From the NCBI GenBank assembly GCA_028283605.1, contig JAPWKH010000033.1, positions 310,001-374,000 on the forward strand: a DNA stretch of 64,000 nt, given 5' to 3'. This stretch comes from Arachidicoccus sp. Its GTDB lineage: Bacteria; Bacteroidota; Bacteroidia; Chitinophagales; Chitinophagaceae. The notes beneath the pieces are model-generated. The model did not search any database. It was not told the DNA's origin and was given only the letters and a program-made list of their open reading frames with translations. Positions 28,001 through 37,223 of the stretch are shown here, piece after piece. The position numbers were made by a program, and so were the translations under genes. Each line of letters opens with the position of its first letter. Position 1 is the first letter of the stretch.

Positions 28001-28403
28001 CGTTAAAAACTATATTTCAGGCGAATTACTCGGACAAAATTCAAACACGGCGGGCAAGCCTACGTCTATGTTGTTGAGCAGCTGGACAGCAACCAATCCT
28101 TCCAATTTCCCGAGGGCATGGATTAATTATACACAAAACGACCCTGCCGACAATCCTTCTTCGTTCTGGATTAGAAGTGCGGCGTATCTGCGTATGAAGA
28201 ACTTACAGTTAGGCTATACCTTGCCGGATAAATGGGCAAAACTGATACATTTCAAAAAGCTACGGGTGTATTACAGCGGACAAAATCTCTTTACCATTAC
28301 GCAGTTTTATAAGTGGGCAGATCCGGAAGTGCCGTCAGGAACCAGCGGATATGATTACCCGCAGGTGAAGATTAATACTTTGGGACTGAACTTAACTTTT
28401 TAA
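25014..28403 (+). CDS. SusC/RagA-type TonB-linked outer membrane receptor
   Basis: 1129 residues: an extended N-terminus with signal segment (about 24-48), a secretin/TonB short N-terminal (STN) domain (about 52-125) that signals to FecR, a carboxypeptidase-D-like beta domain (about 142-215, V-H-G-I-V-R-D-S-A-G-K-P-L-G-G-V), a plug (220-345) and a 22-strand barrel ending in L-N-L-T-F. The STN domain agrees with control by the upstream ECF/FecR pair. It imports glycans together with the SusD-like lipoprotein. Confidence 0.97.
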   Translation: MRTAFKKQARPKKVTHHLLSSKSWLIMRLTLILMTAACLQVTAKSVAQKINLADKNTPIEKVFNQIQQQSGYNFFYKQSALRLAEPVTVYLKDGSIQTALELCFKNQPRLTYSLVDNVVIIKQKTTQPVSDETANEQAPQHEVHGIVRDSAGKPLGGVSVVVAGTKKGTLTNTVGEYSVNADQGDVLEFNFVGYQTKRVAVTESNEVDVQLNALSTQLNDIVIVGYSTQKKGDLTGAVGIVNSEQLENRPVTNTTNALEGTVPGVTIVATNGQPGYDAGTIKVRGIGTLNNSNPMIVVDGNIVSSMNDVDPNDIATISVLKDAASSAIYGSRAANGVVLITTKKGKAGTTQISYNDYFGKQKATALPDYVPSWQAATLYNEALENEGHAAQYTDAQIDSFKLGTSPYNYPNTDWLGLFYSGSGFQQDHNLNMSGGTDKTQYFFSLGYFDENGIVPKTNTQRYTTRLNLSSKVTNKLTVFGNLSYTYQPIMQPQSTYPGVASFSQVIRQVNRISNMIPYKYANGDYGHISDGNPMAMLNSSSYDNNEGYTFVGIAGADWEPISNLHIRPQIAWTQTTSDDRNFIASVQYYNPDGTPAGQPNVNYASETYQQSTAFTPQLLADYSWKIGEDNHFKVLGGYSQEIDNWHELYGYRQNFLNNQLSVINLGSPTGQVANGDANQLALRSFFGRINYDYKEKYLLEGNLRYDGSSRFAPGNRYGTYPSVSAGWRISEEKFFEPLKNIVSNLKLRASWGKLGNQSALANYPAIAVINSGENYVFGGTSPVAAPGIAQTQGVDPDIVWESTTESNIGLDADFLRNTLSLTADYFIKNTDHILYGLPVAATYGLNPPIENEVSVRNQGLEVVLSYHNHVGNFTYIITGNASFIKNQITNLAGQGDNISGATIQRVGLPIYSYYGYVAQGVFQSQSQITSHASQTGISPNTAPGDLIYKDLNGDGVIDSHDKTYLGTNFPKVTYGLNINLAYKGFDLTAFLQGTAGVKNYISGELLGQNSNTAGKPTSMLLSSWTATNPSNFPRAWINYTQNDPADNPSSFWIRSAAYLRMKNLQLGYTLPDKWAKLIHFKKLRVYYSGQNLFTITQFYKWADPEVPSGTSGYDYPQVKINTLGLNLTF

Positions 28404-28425
28404 ACGCCTCTAAAAATTATCTATT

Positions 28426-30055
28426 ATGAAAAGGTTTTTCATTCTAAACATATTCGCGGGCGCCCTTTTATTAACCGCCTGTAAAAAAGATTTTCTCGAC
28501 AGACAACCGTTAGACGGTTACAGCAATTCCAGCCTCTGGACAGATTCCAGCGATGCAGCAGCTGCGCTGAATGGCGTATATAATGGCGCTAACGGCTGGG
28601 CTTCCGACAATGCGTCAGGCTGGGCAGATGGTTTTTTGATGAACTACATGGATTGCGCATCGGACAATGCTTACAGCCAGTTTTACTGGGAAGGCTTTCA
28701 GGATTTTGGCAACGGGCTGGTTACACCCAGCGATGGCAATGTCGATGATCTTTGGTCGCCTGCTTACACGACCATACAAAAATGTAATTTCTTCTTGCAG
28801 AACATCGGCATTACACCAATGGGCGCTGCAGGCAAGGCATCCATGATAGCGCAGGTAAGGTTTATACGCGCTTACCAGTATTTTATGCTTGCCGCAATTG
28901 TATGGAGATGCTGTTTTTGACACGACTACCGTAACAACTACCGAAGCAAATACGGCAACCAGAACGCCAAAAGCCGACATCATTAAATTTGAGCTTAGCG
29001 AATTGGCAGCAGCAGCGCAGGACCTTCCGACGAGCTATCCTGCTGCTCAGTTAGGGCACATTACCAAAGGAGCGGCGCTTGCTTTAAAAATGCGCATTGA
29101 ACTGTTTGAAGCAGACTATACCGATTGCGTAGCAGATGCACAACAGGTAATGCAGTTAGGGTATGCGCTTTATCCAAGCTATTCCGGGCTTTTCCGTATC
29201 GGTAACGAAGGCAGCAGCGAAGACATTCTCGATGTTCAATATATGGAAAATACACATCCCAATGGAACACTCGGTGTAATGCTACCTAATTCGATAGGCG
29301 GTTGGTCGTCGATAGATCCTTTGCAGGCTTTGGTGGATAATTACGAAATGGCCAACGGCAAACCGATAACTGACGCCTCTTCAGGTTACGATCCCAATCA
29401 TCCGTATGACAACAGAGACCCAAGACTAAAAGAAACCATTCTTGTGCCCGGTGGCGCTTATGCAGATAGCAGCTTTACAGATTATGATCCGCTGGATGCT
29501 TCGTCAAACGATTATTATTCGGGCAACAACAGTTCCCGCACAGGTTATGAAGTGCTTAAATTCACATCCTATCAAAAAGATTTTGACAATATTTGGAATA
29601 CAGGTTTGGATATGATGCTAATCCGTTATGCAGAAGTGCTGCTGTCTTACGCTGAAGCCAAGATAGAATTGGGACAGATAGACGCTACGGTGTACAACGC
29701 CATCGACCAGGTGCGTGTGCGTGCAGGATTGCCAAAGACAGATCAAACGGTGTATAATTCACAATCTACTTTGCGCACATTGGTTCGTCGCGAAAGACGT
29801 TCGGAATTTGCTATGGAAGGGCTTCGCTGGTTCGATGTGCAACGCTGGCAGATTGCTCCGCAAGTAATGACAGGGCAAGTTTACGGCGCGCGAACAGGAA
29901 CAGTAAGCAGTACCGGGCAAGTTACATTTACCGGCAGCAACATACCTGTGGAAACAAGACTGTTCGACCCGACAAAAAATTACCTTTGGCCTATCCCGCA
30001 GGCACAAAGAAATATTGATAAGAATCTGACACAAAATCCGGGATATAGTCAATAA
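28426..30055 (+). pseudogene. SusD/RagB family lipoprotein, frameshifted
   Basis: The frame from 28426 encodes a lipoprotein signal (lipobox L-T-A-C) and the first 155 residues of a SusD protein, then breaks after Q-Y-F-M-L-A. A second frame carries on without a gap as Q-L-Y-G-D-A-V-F-D-T to the normal end at 30055 (N-P-G-Y-S-Q). Removing one base from GCCG at 28891-28894 restores a full-length SusD of about 542 residues. The break may be a true mutation, a phase-variable state or a sequencing error; the rest of both frames looks intact. Confidence 0.85.
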
Positions 30056-30082
30056 TTATAGTTTAAATTTTCAAACAGGTTT

Positions 30083-32560
30083 ATGAATATTTTTTCAGCC
30101 AGTTATAAGCCATTTTTTAGTGCTTTAATATTACTATCCATTTATCAGCACGTTTTTAGCCAGCAAAAAATAAACTTTGATTATAACTGGCGCTTTACAT
30201 CTATTGAATTCACAAGAGATAATGTGCAAAAGAAAGCAGGCAAAAACTGGAACGATCAGTTCTCCACCGAAAAGGTTTCTGTTATAGATAGCAGTCTTTC
30301 AGCACAGTTGCCATTAGATAATACACTTGAGCCTGTAAAAAATCATGAATGGTCGGATGTTACGTTACCGCATGTTGCTTTTCCCGAACCATTGATTGTG
30401 AATCAACCTAGGGAAGGCATCGCATATTACAAAAAGGATTTTAATATTCCAGATAGTCTCAATGGAAAGATAATAACACTCGAATTCGAAGGAGCTATGC
30501 AGATCGCATGGGTTTGGATAAATGGCAGTTTTATAAAGCGCCACCTTGGTGGTTATCTTCCCTTTGTTATTGATTTGACACATATAATAAAGTATGGTCG
30601 AAAGAATACAATTGTTGTACGGTTGGATAACCGTTCTAATCTGCAAGTGCCACCAGGTAAGCCCGTTAACCATCTTGATTTTTTGTACTATTCGGGATTA
30701 TATCGTGATGTTTGGCTAACGATACAAAACCCATTGCACATTACCAATGCCAATCAAATAGACCGCGCTGCCGGAGGTGGAATATTTGTAACATATCCAT
30801 CCGTATCAGAAAATAAAGCTGTTGTAGATATTAAAACGAACGTCATTAATGAATTTCATAAAGGAATTGAATTTGTTTTGAAGCAGGAATTATATGATAT
30901 GGAGGGAAAGTTGGCTGCTATCACAACTAATGAAAATTTAAGCATTGAAAAAGGGAATGATAAACAATACCATCAGCAGTTAATGGTAACGTATCCTGCT
31001 TTATGGTCGCCCGATTCCCCCAATCTCTACAAACTTTACAGTAAGGTAATAATCGGGAAAAAAGTAATAGATGAGAAGATTACAAAGATTGGTATCCGGA
31101 GTATTCATATAGATGTGCGGCATGGCCTGCTGATCAATAATAAACCGGTAAGATTGGAAGGTACCAACAGGCACCAGAGTTATCCATGGATTGGAAATGC
31201 TTTATCTGATAATGCAAATTACAGGGATGCCATAATGATTAAAAATGCAGGTATGAATTGTGTGCGCCTTGCGCATTATCCTCAGGATCCATCTTTTTAC
31301 GATGCCTGTGATTCACTCGGTATCTTACTCATAGATTGTGTTCCTGGTTGGCAGTTCTTTAACCAATCGGCAACGTTTATCAATAATAATTTCTCCGACA
31401 TAAGACAAATGATCCGTCGCGACCGCAACCATCCTTCTATATTATTATGGGAAACAAGTTTGAATGAAACATACCCTGCGGCATCCTTTCGTTGTAAACA
31501 AGTTGAGGTTGCAAAAAGCGAATGGCCGTCAGGAAATAATTTTTATACCAGCGGTGATTCCTATTTTACCAAAGCATGCTATGACGTCCCTTATGATGAT
31601 TGGGCTGATAATATCGAAGCGAGAAACAACACGACTTATCCAGATAATCCTTATCTCATAAGAGAATATGGCGATTATGAATTCGGAGGCGATCTCAGTA
31701 CATCCCGTCAATTAAGGGGAAACGGGGAGGATGGTCTTTTGCAGCAGGCATGGAACCTGCAATGGGAACATAACCGAAACAGGCAAATGTATCCGCGTTG
31801 TATAGGAGATCTTAACTGGGCTTTCTTCGATGGTGTTTCGGGAAACCTTTCAGGTATCAAAAGCTGGGGTATTGCAGATATTATGCGGATACCCAAGTTC
31901 GCTTATTATTTTTTTCAAAGCCAAAAAAAGAATGCTGCACCAATGTGTTATATAGCTAATTATTGGGACGGAAAAGATACTTCTGGAAAAGTGATTGTAT
32001 ACAGTAATTGCGATGAAATAAAATTACTGTTAAATGGAAAAGACATAGCGCATCAATATTCGGATCAGGGGCCCGATACTCCCTATAAAACAGCCTTGGA
32101 TAAAGGCGGCCATCCTTTTGATGATGGCAATGCAAGAGGGTTGAGCTCGCCACCATTTACTTTTAGCAATACTAATTATGTGCCCGGCGAGTTAAAGGCA
32201 GTTGCTTACAGAGACGGCCGGGAGGTTACTTCATATGTTGTACATACCCCGGGAAAGGCTGCTAAAATTTGTTTGGAGCAGGCTACACAAGGCATCCCCT
32301 TGCAAGCAAATAGTTCGGATGTAATATTCGTTTATGCTAAGATAGTCGATTCTGCCGGCAATCTTGTAGTGAATGATAGCTCTATGGTTCATTTTTATAT
32401 CAATGGGCCGGCAAAGCTTATTAGTCCGAATCTTACAAAAGCAGAAGCAGGTATTGCTACTGTATTGCTACAAGGTGCAACAAAGCCGGGGCTTATTAAA
32501 TTAACGGCGGAATCTAATGGGCTAAGAGAATGTATTATTGAAGTAAAAAATCTTTGGTAA
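30083..32560 (+). CDS. Glycoside hydrolase family 2 enzyme (beta-galactosidase-like)
   Basis: 825 residues with a signal peptide (1-26, ending V-F-S-Q). The sugar-binding, immunoglobulin-like and TIM-barrel domains of GH2 follow in order (about 85-220, 225-335, 340-620), and a C-terminal beta domain about 720-825. The acid/base is Glu462 (L-N-E-T) and the likely nucleophile Glu528 (R-E-Y-G-D-Y-E). It is the only enzyme of the locus, 27 bases after the SusD-like gene, so it should cleave the glycan taken up by SusC/D. Specificity could be beta-galactoside, beta-glucuronide or beta-mannoside. Confidence 0.92.
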   Translation: MNIFSASYKPFFSALILLSIYQHVFSQQKINFDYNWRFTSIEFTRDNVQKKAGKNWNDQFSTEKVSVIDSSLSAQLPLDNTLEPVKNHEWSDVTLPHVAFPEPLIVNQPREGIAYYKKDFNIPDSLNGKIITLEFEGAMQIAWVWINGSFIKRHLGGYLPFVIDLTHIIKYGRKNTIVVRLDNRSNLQVPPGKPVNHLDFLYYSGLYRDVWLTIQNPLHITNANQIDRAAGGGIFVTYPSVSENKAVVDIKTNVINEFHKGIEFVLKQELYDMEGKLAAITTNENLSIEKGNDKQYHQQLMVTYPALWSPDSPNLYKLYSKVIIGKKVIDEKITKIGIRSIHIDVRHGLLINNKPVRLEGTNRHQSYPWIGNALSDNANYRDAIMIKNAGMNCVRLAHYPQDPSFYDACDSLGILLIDCVPGWQFFNQSATFINNNFSDIRQMIRRDRNHPSILLWETSLNETYPAASFRCKQVEVAKSEWPSGNNFYTSGDSYFTKACYDVPYDDWADNIEARNNTTYPDNPYLIREYGDYEFGGDLSTSRQLRGNGEDGLLQQAWNLQWEHNRNRQMYPRCIGDLNWAFFDGVSGNLSGIKSWGIADIMRIPKFAYYFFQSQKKNAAPMCYIANYWDGKDTSGKVIVYSNCDEIKLLLNGKDIAHQYSDQGPDTPYKTALDKGGHPFDDGNARGLSSPPFTFSNTNYVPGELKAVAYRDGREVTSYVVHTPGKAAKICLEQATQGIPLQANSSDVIFVYAKIVDSAGNLVVNDSSMVHFYINGPAKLISPNLTKAEAGIATVLLQGATKPGLIKLTAESNGLRECIIEVKNLW

Positions 32561-32661
32561 TAAAAGCCAGGTTCTTTACAAACTTCCCCTTTTTTAATAT
32601 GTTTATTTTTTTATTATATATTAATTACTTTGAATACTGAAACAATTGTAGAATGTGAAAG

Positions 32662-34161
32662 TCATTTTTTTATAAACCTTGCACTATTATTTCCGGCTTT
32701 TAAAAAATAGATTCCCGAAGAAAAACCTGCAACATTTATGGCAGTTGAATCTCCGGTTGTGGCAATAACGGCTATTATGTGTCCTGAAATATCTGTAACT
32801 AAAAGTTCCCCAGAATATCCTTTTGTATTTACATTAATAGTACCTGTTGCTGGATTCGGAAAAACGTTCAACACTGTATTTGTATTTGATATATTCTCAA
32901 TAAAAATGTTGTTGGAATAAGTATAACTATTGTCGAAATCAATCTGTTTAAGTCTGTAAAAATTTTTACCATACATCGGATTATTATCTGTAAAAAAGTA
33001 AGTGTGCTGTAAAGTAGAGGTGCTGTTACCCGATAAGAATCCGATACTTGTAAAGATGTTGCCATCAGAGCTTCGCTCTATATCGAAGCCTTTATTATTA
33101 AGTTCCGTATAAGTAGTCCAACTCAATAATATTTGTCCGTTTTTGAGTTGAGCAGCTAAAGTCCCAAGTGTAACTGGTACAGTCGCGTTAGATGCAGACA
33201 GAACACTTATGCCTTTTCCGGGACATGTAAACCATTTGTTTCCTAATGTGTCAACAGCCATACACGATACGTGATTACTTGCAATACCACTATTGGCAGT
33301 GTCATAGGTTACCCAATCGTTTCCGTTAAATTTACTTACGCCGCCGCCATTTGTTGTAAACCATGTATTGCCTGTTGAATCAAAAAAAGTATAAATTTCA
33401 GTATTGCCTGCTATTCCACTGTTGCTTTCGTTGTAGTTTTTCCAATTTGTTCCGTCAAATTCATAAACGCCGTTGTTGAGTACCGTTCCGACCCATTTAT
33501 CATCATTCTTATCGATACTAATGGAAGATGCATAGGTAATTGAGGCGCCGGTGCTTCTTTGCGTATAACTTGTCCAATTTGTTCCGTCAAATTTGCACAC
33601 ACCACCTCCGTCTGTTGCAAACCATTTATTTCCTTCTGCATCTATTGCCATCCAATAAACATATTGATTGACTAATCCGCTATTGGATGTTGTATAATTC
33701 GTCCAATTTGTGCCGTCAAATTTACTTATACCGTTAAGTGTGGCAAACCATATACTTCCGTCTTTGTCTAATGCAATCGACCTTACGTTATTATTTATAA
33801 GACCGCTGTTACTTGTATCATAAGATGTCCAATTTGTACCATCAAACTTTGCAACACCATGATAGGTGCCAAACCATTTGTTGTTTTGACTATCTATACT
33901 TATAGTATATACGATATTACTTTCCAGCCCACTGTTACTTGTATCATAGGATGTCCAATTTGTGCCATCAAATACATTGACACCGCCCTGGGCATAAGTT
34001 GCGGCAATCCATTTGTTTCCGTTATGGTCTATCGCTATCCAATCAACATTGTTGTTTATTAAGCCGCTGTTAGAAGTATTATACGTCGTCCATGTTTCAT
34101 TTTGACAAAAGCTTCTAGAGGATAAAATTAATAGTAATATAATTGTAAAATTTCTTTTCAT
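32662..34161 (-). CDS. Seven-repeat propeller protein with T9SS sorting domain
   Basis: About 499 residues from the ATG at 34161, which opens the signal peptide; an ATG six codons upstream is also open. Residues 20-320 hold seven copies of a roughly 42-residue repeat (T-S-N-S-G-L, I-x-I-D-x-x-G-N-K-W-F-x-T, F-D-G-T-N-W), enough for one seven-bladed propeller of the Reg_prop type. A fibronectin-like segment (340-425) and a type A sorting domain (V-F-P-N-P-A…, last 75 residues) follow. It should be exported by the type IX system to the surface. Several repeats are nearly identical at DNA level. Confidence 0.9.
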   Translation of the reverse strand: MKRNFTIILLLILSSRSFCQNETWTTYNTSNSGLINNNVDWIAIDHNGNKWIAATYAQGGVNVFDGTNWTSYDTSNSGLESNIVYTISIDSQNNKWFGTYHGVAKFDGTNWTSYDTSNSGLINNNVRSIALDKDGSIWFATLNGISKFDGTNWTNYTTSNSGLVNQYVYWMAIDAEGNKWFATDGGGVCKFDGTNWTSYTQRSTGASITYASSISIDKNDDKWVGTVLNNGVYEFDGTNWKNYNESNSGIAGNTEIYTFFDSTGNTWFTTNGGGVSKFNGNDWVTYDTANSGIASNHVSCMAVDTLGNKWFTCPGKGISVLSASNATVPVTLGTLAAQLKNGQILLSWTTYTELNNKGFDIERSSDGNIFTSIGFLSGNSTSTLQHTYFFTDNNPMYGKNFYRLKQIDFDNSYTYSNNIFIENISNTNTVLNVFPNPATGTINVNTKGYSGELLVTDISGHIIAVIATTGDSTAINVAGFSSGIYFLKAGNNSARFIKK

Positions 34162-34352
34162 TTTATTCGATCTTTTCATTTTTAATTATAAATCATGTTG
34201 ATTGCAAAGGGTTCTCAAGACCCACATCTTACTTTATCTTAACAATTAAATCGAATGCGGTTCTCTATCATGTCAATTGATATATTTGTAGTTATAACTT
34301 TTTAGAATGCATGTTACAAAATCAATTTATTAAATAAATATATTGTTCCGTT

Positions 34353-34733
34353 TTACTGCCTGTTTGCCTGATCGGTTTTTACCGTACTTCTTCTGTTTGA
34401 TGCATTTGACTGTATTGTGTTTTTCTTTAACTGTATATTACTTTGCGTGGTACTTTTTCTTGTTGAAGAGCTTTGTTTGTAAGCTGCCTGCTTTTGGGCA
34501 GCAGTTGCCCTTCCACTATCTGCCATAATTGTTTGCCGAGTAGCTTTGTTTGCTTTATACGTTGCAGAATCGCTACTCTTTAATTGCTTTTTTTCGCTTT
34601 TTATGTTTGCAGTATTCGCTTGTCTTCTCGATTGACGATTTGCAGTGTTAGCTGCGTTTACTGATTGTGCTGAGGCAGAAGCAGACATTATTATTACAAA
34701 TACTGCGATGATTGCCGGAATTAACTTTTTCAT
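34353..34733 (-). CDS. Small exported low-complexity protein
   Basis: 126 residues with a clean signal peptide (1-23, A-S-A-Q). The mature part is basic and built of Ala, Ser, Thr, Gln, Asn, Lys and Arg, with a recurring N-T-A-N-x-x-S-R-R/K-x motif, and has no hydrophobic core. It is probably helical or disordered. No family is recognised. It ends a run of four small exported protein genes on the same strand. Confidence 0.65.
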   Translation of the reverse strand: MKKLIPAIIAVFVIIMSASASAQSVNAANTANRQSRRQANTANIKSEKKQLKSSDSATYKANKATRQTIMADSGRATAAQKQAAYKQSSSTRKSTTQSNIQLKKNTIQSNASNRRSTVKTDQANRQ

Positions 34734-34759
34734 TTTTTGTTTTTTTATGGTAATTATAA

Positions 34760-35167
34760 TTAATTGGGGACGTTAAAAATTAATGGAGATTCTTTTGCTT
34801 TTTCGCGGTAATAACCTATAAGGTTTTGCATTTTTGTTTTTAACTCTTCTTGTTGTACGGGCGTAAGAATGGTTGCCATTTTGCTTTTATAAAATTCAAG
34901 AACTTCTTTCAATTGCTTTCTTTTGGACATTCTTCCTTCATTGCTTGTTTTTATGGCAGTCGCTTTTGTTATGCTTTTCTCGTTCAGTTGATATACTAAA
35001 GGATATTGTGTATCTGTAAGGTTAAGCATTCCCTGCATACTGTCTGTTACCATTTTTGTTTTCGCACTTACAGACATATTTTGAAAATCGCCTATCGTTG
35101 TTTGAGCATTAGTTTTAACTGAAATGATTACCATCAAGCATATGCACAAAAAGATTATTTTTTTCAT
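34760..35167 (-). CDS. Small exported helical protein
   Basis: 135 residues, signal peptide 1-21 (T-N-A-Q), then all-helical with many Lys, Glu and Met. L-N-L-T-D-T-Q and I-L-T-P-V-Q-Q-E-E-L echo the L-T-x-x-Q repeats of Spy/CpxP-like periplasmic chaperones, and the size fits. The assignment is tentative. It lies 26 bases before the low-complexity gene downstream. Confidence 0.65.
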   Translation of the reverse strand: MKKIIFLCICLMVIISVKTNAQTTIGDFQNMSVSAKTKMVTDSMQGMLNLTDTQYPLVYQLNEKSITKATAIKTSNEGRMSKRKQLKEVLEFYKSKMATILTPVQQEELKTKMQNLIGYYREKAKESPLIFNVPN

Positions 35168-35198
35168 TTTGATTGTTTTAATTGAATTAAATTAAATA

Positions 35199-35927
35199 TT
35201 ACCATACTATTACATAGGAATTTCCATCATCCAAAACAAGTTTTGCTTCGTCGCTTCCAAGAAAAGTAAGTGTTCCTCCTCTGCTTAGCGAATTGCTGCC
35301 CGCTGTACCCGAATATGATACTGTTGCTGTTCCGGAAACAATTTTACCTGTAGATTTATTTAATGTAAGATCTGAAGTTGTAATACTGATTGTACTTGAA
35401 ATAGATCTGTCATACCTTATTTTTGAAGCTTGTGTGCCACTTCTTTTATAGGTTTCGTTAAAAACATAGGAAGAAGAAGATGCCTGGATTCCTGTTACGT
35501 TCCAACTGCCACTAGCACTATCTGTTGACGATATTCTAGGAGAAGTGTAACTGTTGCTCCCGTCAAAAGACATATAAAACGATTGCGGAATTCCGTTATT
35601 ACAATTAAGCGTACTTGTCACATTTAAGTTGTAACTGTAAGAAACGGAATCTCCCGTAGAACCGGAAAAAGAAATGGCTGTATCTTTTGTATCTCCGCAA
35701 TTCATATCAAGAGACGAAGTGTTTACAATAACAACAGCCTCATTGGTTTGTGCAACCATGCCTCCCGAAGAAGGCACTACTGCTTCCGTTATGGAAGTTG
35801 ATACATCGTCATCTGAAATAGGTTCAGAAGAAGCAGAAGAATTGTTGTCTTTATTGCAAGACAATACTAAAAAACTTGCAACTATCAGGCAAGCCATCAT
35901 GCGAAAATTTGTTTTTACATTTTTCAT
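35199..35927 (-). CDS. Exported lipoprotein, beta-rich, Ser/Thr-rich
   Basis: 242 residues. The lipobox is V-L-S-C (Cys24), followed by an acidic Ser-rich linker and a beta-rich domain with a single Cys pair (M-N-C-G-D and L-N-C-N-N). No family is recognised. Composition points to a surface or outer membrane lipoprotein. It is 31 bases upstream of the helical exported gene and probably in the same transcript. Confidence 0.65.
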   Translation of the reverse strand: MKNVKTNFRMMACLIVASFLVLSCNKDNNSSASSEPISDDDVSTSITEAVVPSSGGMVAQTNEAVVIVNTSSLDMNCGDTKDTAISFSGSTGDSVSYSYNLNVTSTLNCNNGIPQSFYMSFDGSNSYTSPRISSTDSASGSWNVTGIQASSSSYVFNETYKRSGTQASKIRYDRSISSTISITTSDLTLNKSTGKIVSGTATVSYSGTAGSNSLSRGGTLTFLGSDEAKLVLDDGNSYVIVW

Positions 35928-35972
35928 TTTATTAAAGTTTGTAGGATAAAAAAATTAGGAGATTATAAAAGT

Positions 35973-36257
35973 TTAATAAACCCTGCGTACAACGACTCTT
36001 CTTCTGTGAACAATTATAGGAGCCGGTTGTATGATTACTGGCTTATGTACTACCACAACAGGAGACTGCACAACACCTACTACAGGCTTTGGTACAACCA
36101 CAGGACGAGGCGCAATAATAACTGCGGCAGGTATAAAAGTCCTGACGACTACTCTTGGAACAACCACAGCAGGATTGCTAACTACAACCATGGCTTGTGC
36201 ATGCAACTTTGCTGCTGCGATAATTAATACGGACATGGATAAGATTATTTTTTTCAT
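35973..36257 (-). CDS. Small exported Val/Pro-rich protein
   Basis: 94 residues with a signal peptide (1-21, L-H-A-Q). The mature part is almost only Val, Pro, Ile, Ala and His in V-V-V-P and P-V-V-V units and ends in a strongly basic tail (H-R-R-R-V-V-V-R-R-V-Y). No homologue is recognised. It leads the four-gene run of exported proteins. Confidence 0.55.
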   Translation of the reverse strand: MKKIILSMSVLIIAAAKLHAQAMVVVSNPAVVVPRVVVRTFIPAAVIIAPRPVVVPKPVVGVVQSPVVVVHKPVIIQPAPIIVHRRRVVVRRVY

Positions 36258-36358
36258 TTTTTGAATTTAATCGGTTAAAGAAAGTGAATACAAGTTTAAC
36301 TATTGATTTGTTTCTCGAATGTGTTAATACCGCTGAGAGTGATAAAAACAAGGTTGAA

Positions 36359-37129
36359 TTACCCTTTGTACTTCATTTTTCCCCTAAATAAATCAAAGAA
36401 CCCTTTAAACACAAGTATGAACGGATTATTACTGATAAAACCTGTTGTAATACCATAGCGCGGTTTTTCTGTTTCGGGCTGATAAGTTTTAAATACTCTA
36501 TCCCAAATCATTAATACACCTCCGAAATTTTTATCGATATAAATTGGGTTGCTTCCGTGATGCACGCGATGCGCAGAGGGTGTATCAATAATACCTTCTA
36601 TCTTTCCCAATTTTCCTACTAATTCCGTGTGCATAAAAAACTGGTACAATAAATTCAACGCATAACTACTTGCAATAAATTCTGGCGAAAACCCTAAAAA
36701 TGCCAATGGCAAAAAGAATACGGGGCTGATCAACGCGCTAAACCAATTCAAACGATACGACACGCTTAAATTCATATACGGACTGCTGTGATGAATGAGA
36801 TGAAATGCCCACAACGGCTTCCATATATGCGACGTGCGATGGAACCAATAATAAATAAAATCCGCCAACATAAAGCAACTTATAAATGACCAAAGATTGC
36901 CTGCAATATGAAAAACGGAATGGTGCGCGGCAATATTCAACACAAAAAGCTGATAGCCTGCAAATAAATACTTTGAGAACTGAAAACCTGTGAAAATAAA
37001 GAGGTTCGTGAAAGTGTCTTTAATGTCGTAAGTCTTTTTATCCTTGCGCCAACTCCAGATAATTTCGGCGGTAATCAGCAATAAAAGAATGCCGTAAACG
37101 ATAAGCCTTGAATGCAAATTCCTTTCCAT
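36359..37129 (-). CDS. Sterol desaturase / fatty acid hydroxylase superfamily membrane protein
   Basis: 256 residues from the ATG at 37129 (an ATG 14 codons upstream adds a stretch unlike the family). About four to five transmembrane helices surround the di-iron histidine clusters H-R-T-S-H, H-L-I-H-H and H-R-V-H-H. The family hydroxylates or desaturates lipids, including sphingoid bases and carotenoids; the substrate here is unknown. Confidence 0.88.
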   Translation of the reverse strand: MERNLHSRLIVYGILLLLITAEIIWSWRKDKKTYDIKDTFTNLFIFTGFQFSKYLFAGYQLFVLNIAAHHSVFHIAGNLWSFISCFMLADFIYYWFHRTSHIWKPLWAFHLIHHSSPYMNLSVSYRLNWFSALISPVFFLPLAFLGFSPEFIASSYALNLLYQFFMHTELVGKLGKIEGIIDTPSAHRVHHGSNPIYIDKNFGGVLMIWDRVFKTYQPETEKPRYGITTGFISNNPFILVFKGFFDLFRGKMKYKG

Positions 37130-37223
37130 AATAACTTGCTTTTGAATGACAACACAAAGGTTGTGCTGCAACTCTAAAACAAAAACAACGGAACCTGTGA
37201 AACTGAAAATACAAGGGTTGAAA

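Noticed and set aside
28885-28920. Programmed ribosomal frameshift in the SusD gene
   Set aside because: No slippery heptamer or downstream pseudoknot is evident; a one-base mutation or read error explains it better.
33190-34100. Regular repeats that could suggest a CRISPR array
   Set aside because: The repeats are coding, about 126 bases long, in frame and degenerate, with no constant short repeat and variable spacer and no cas genes.
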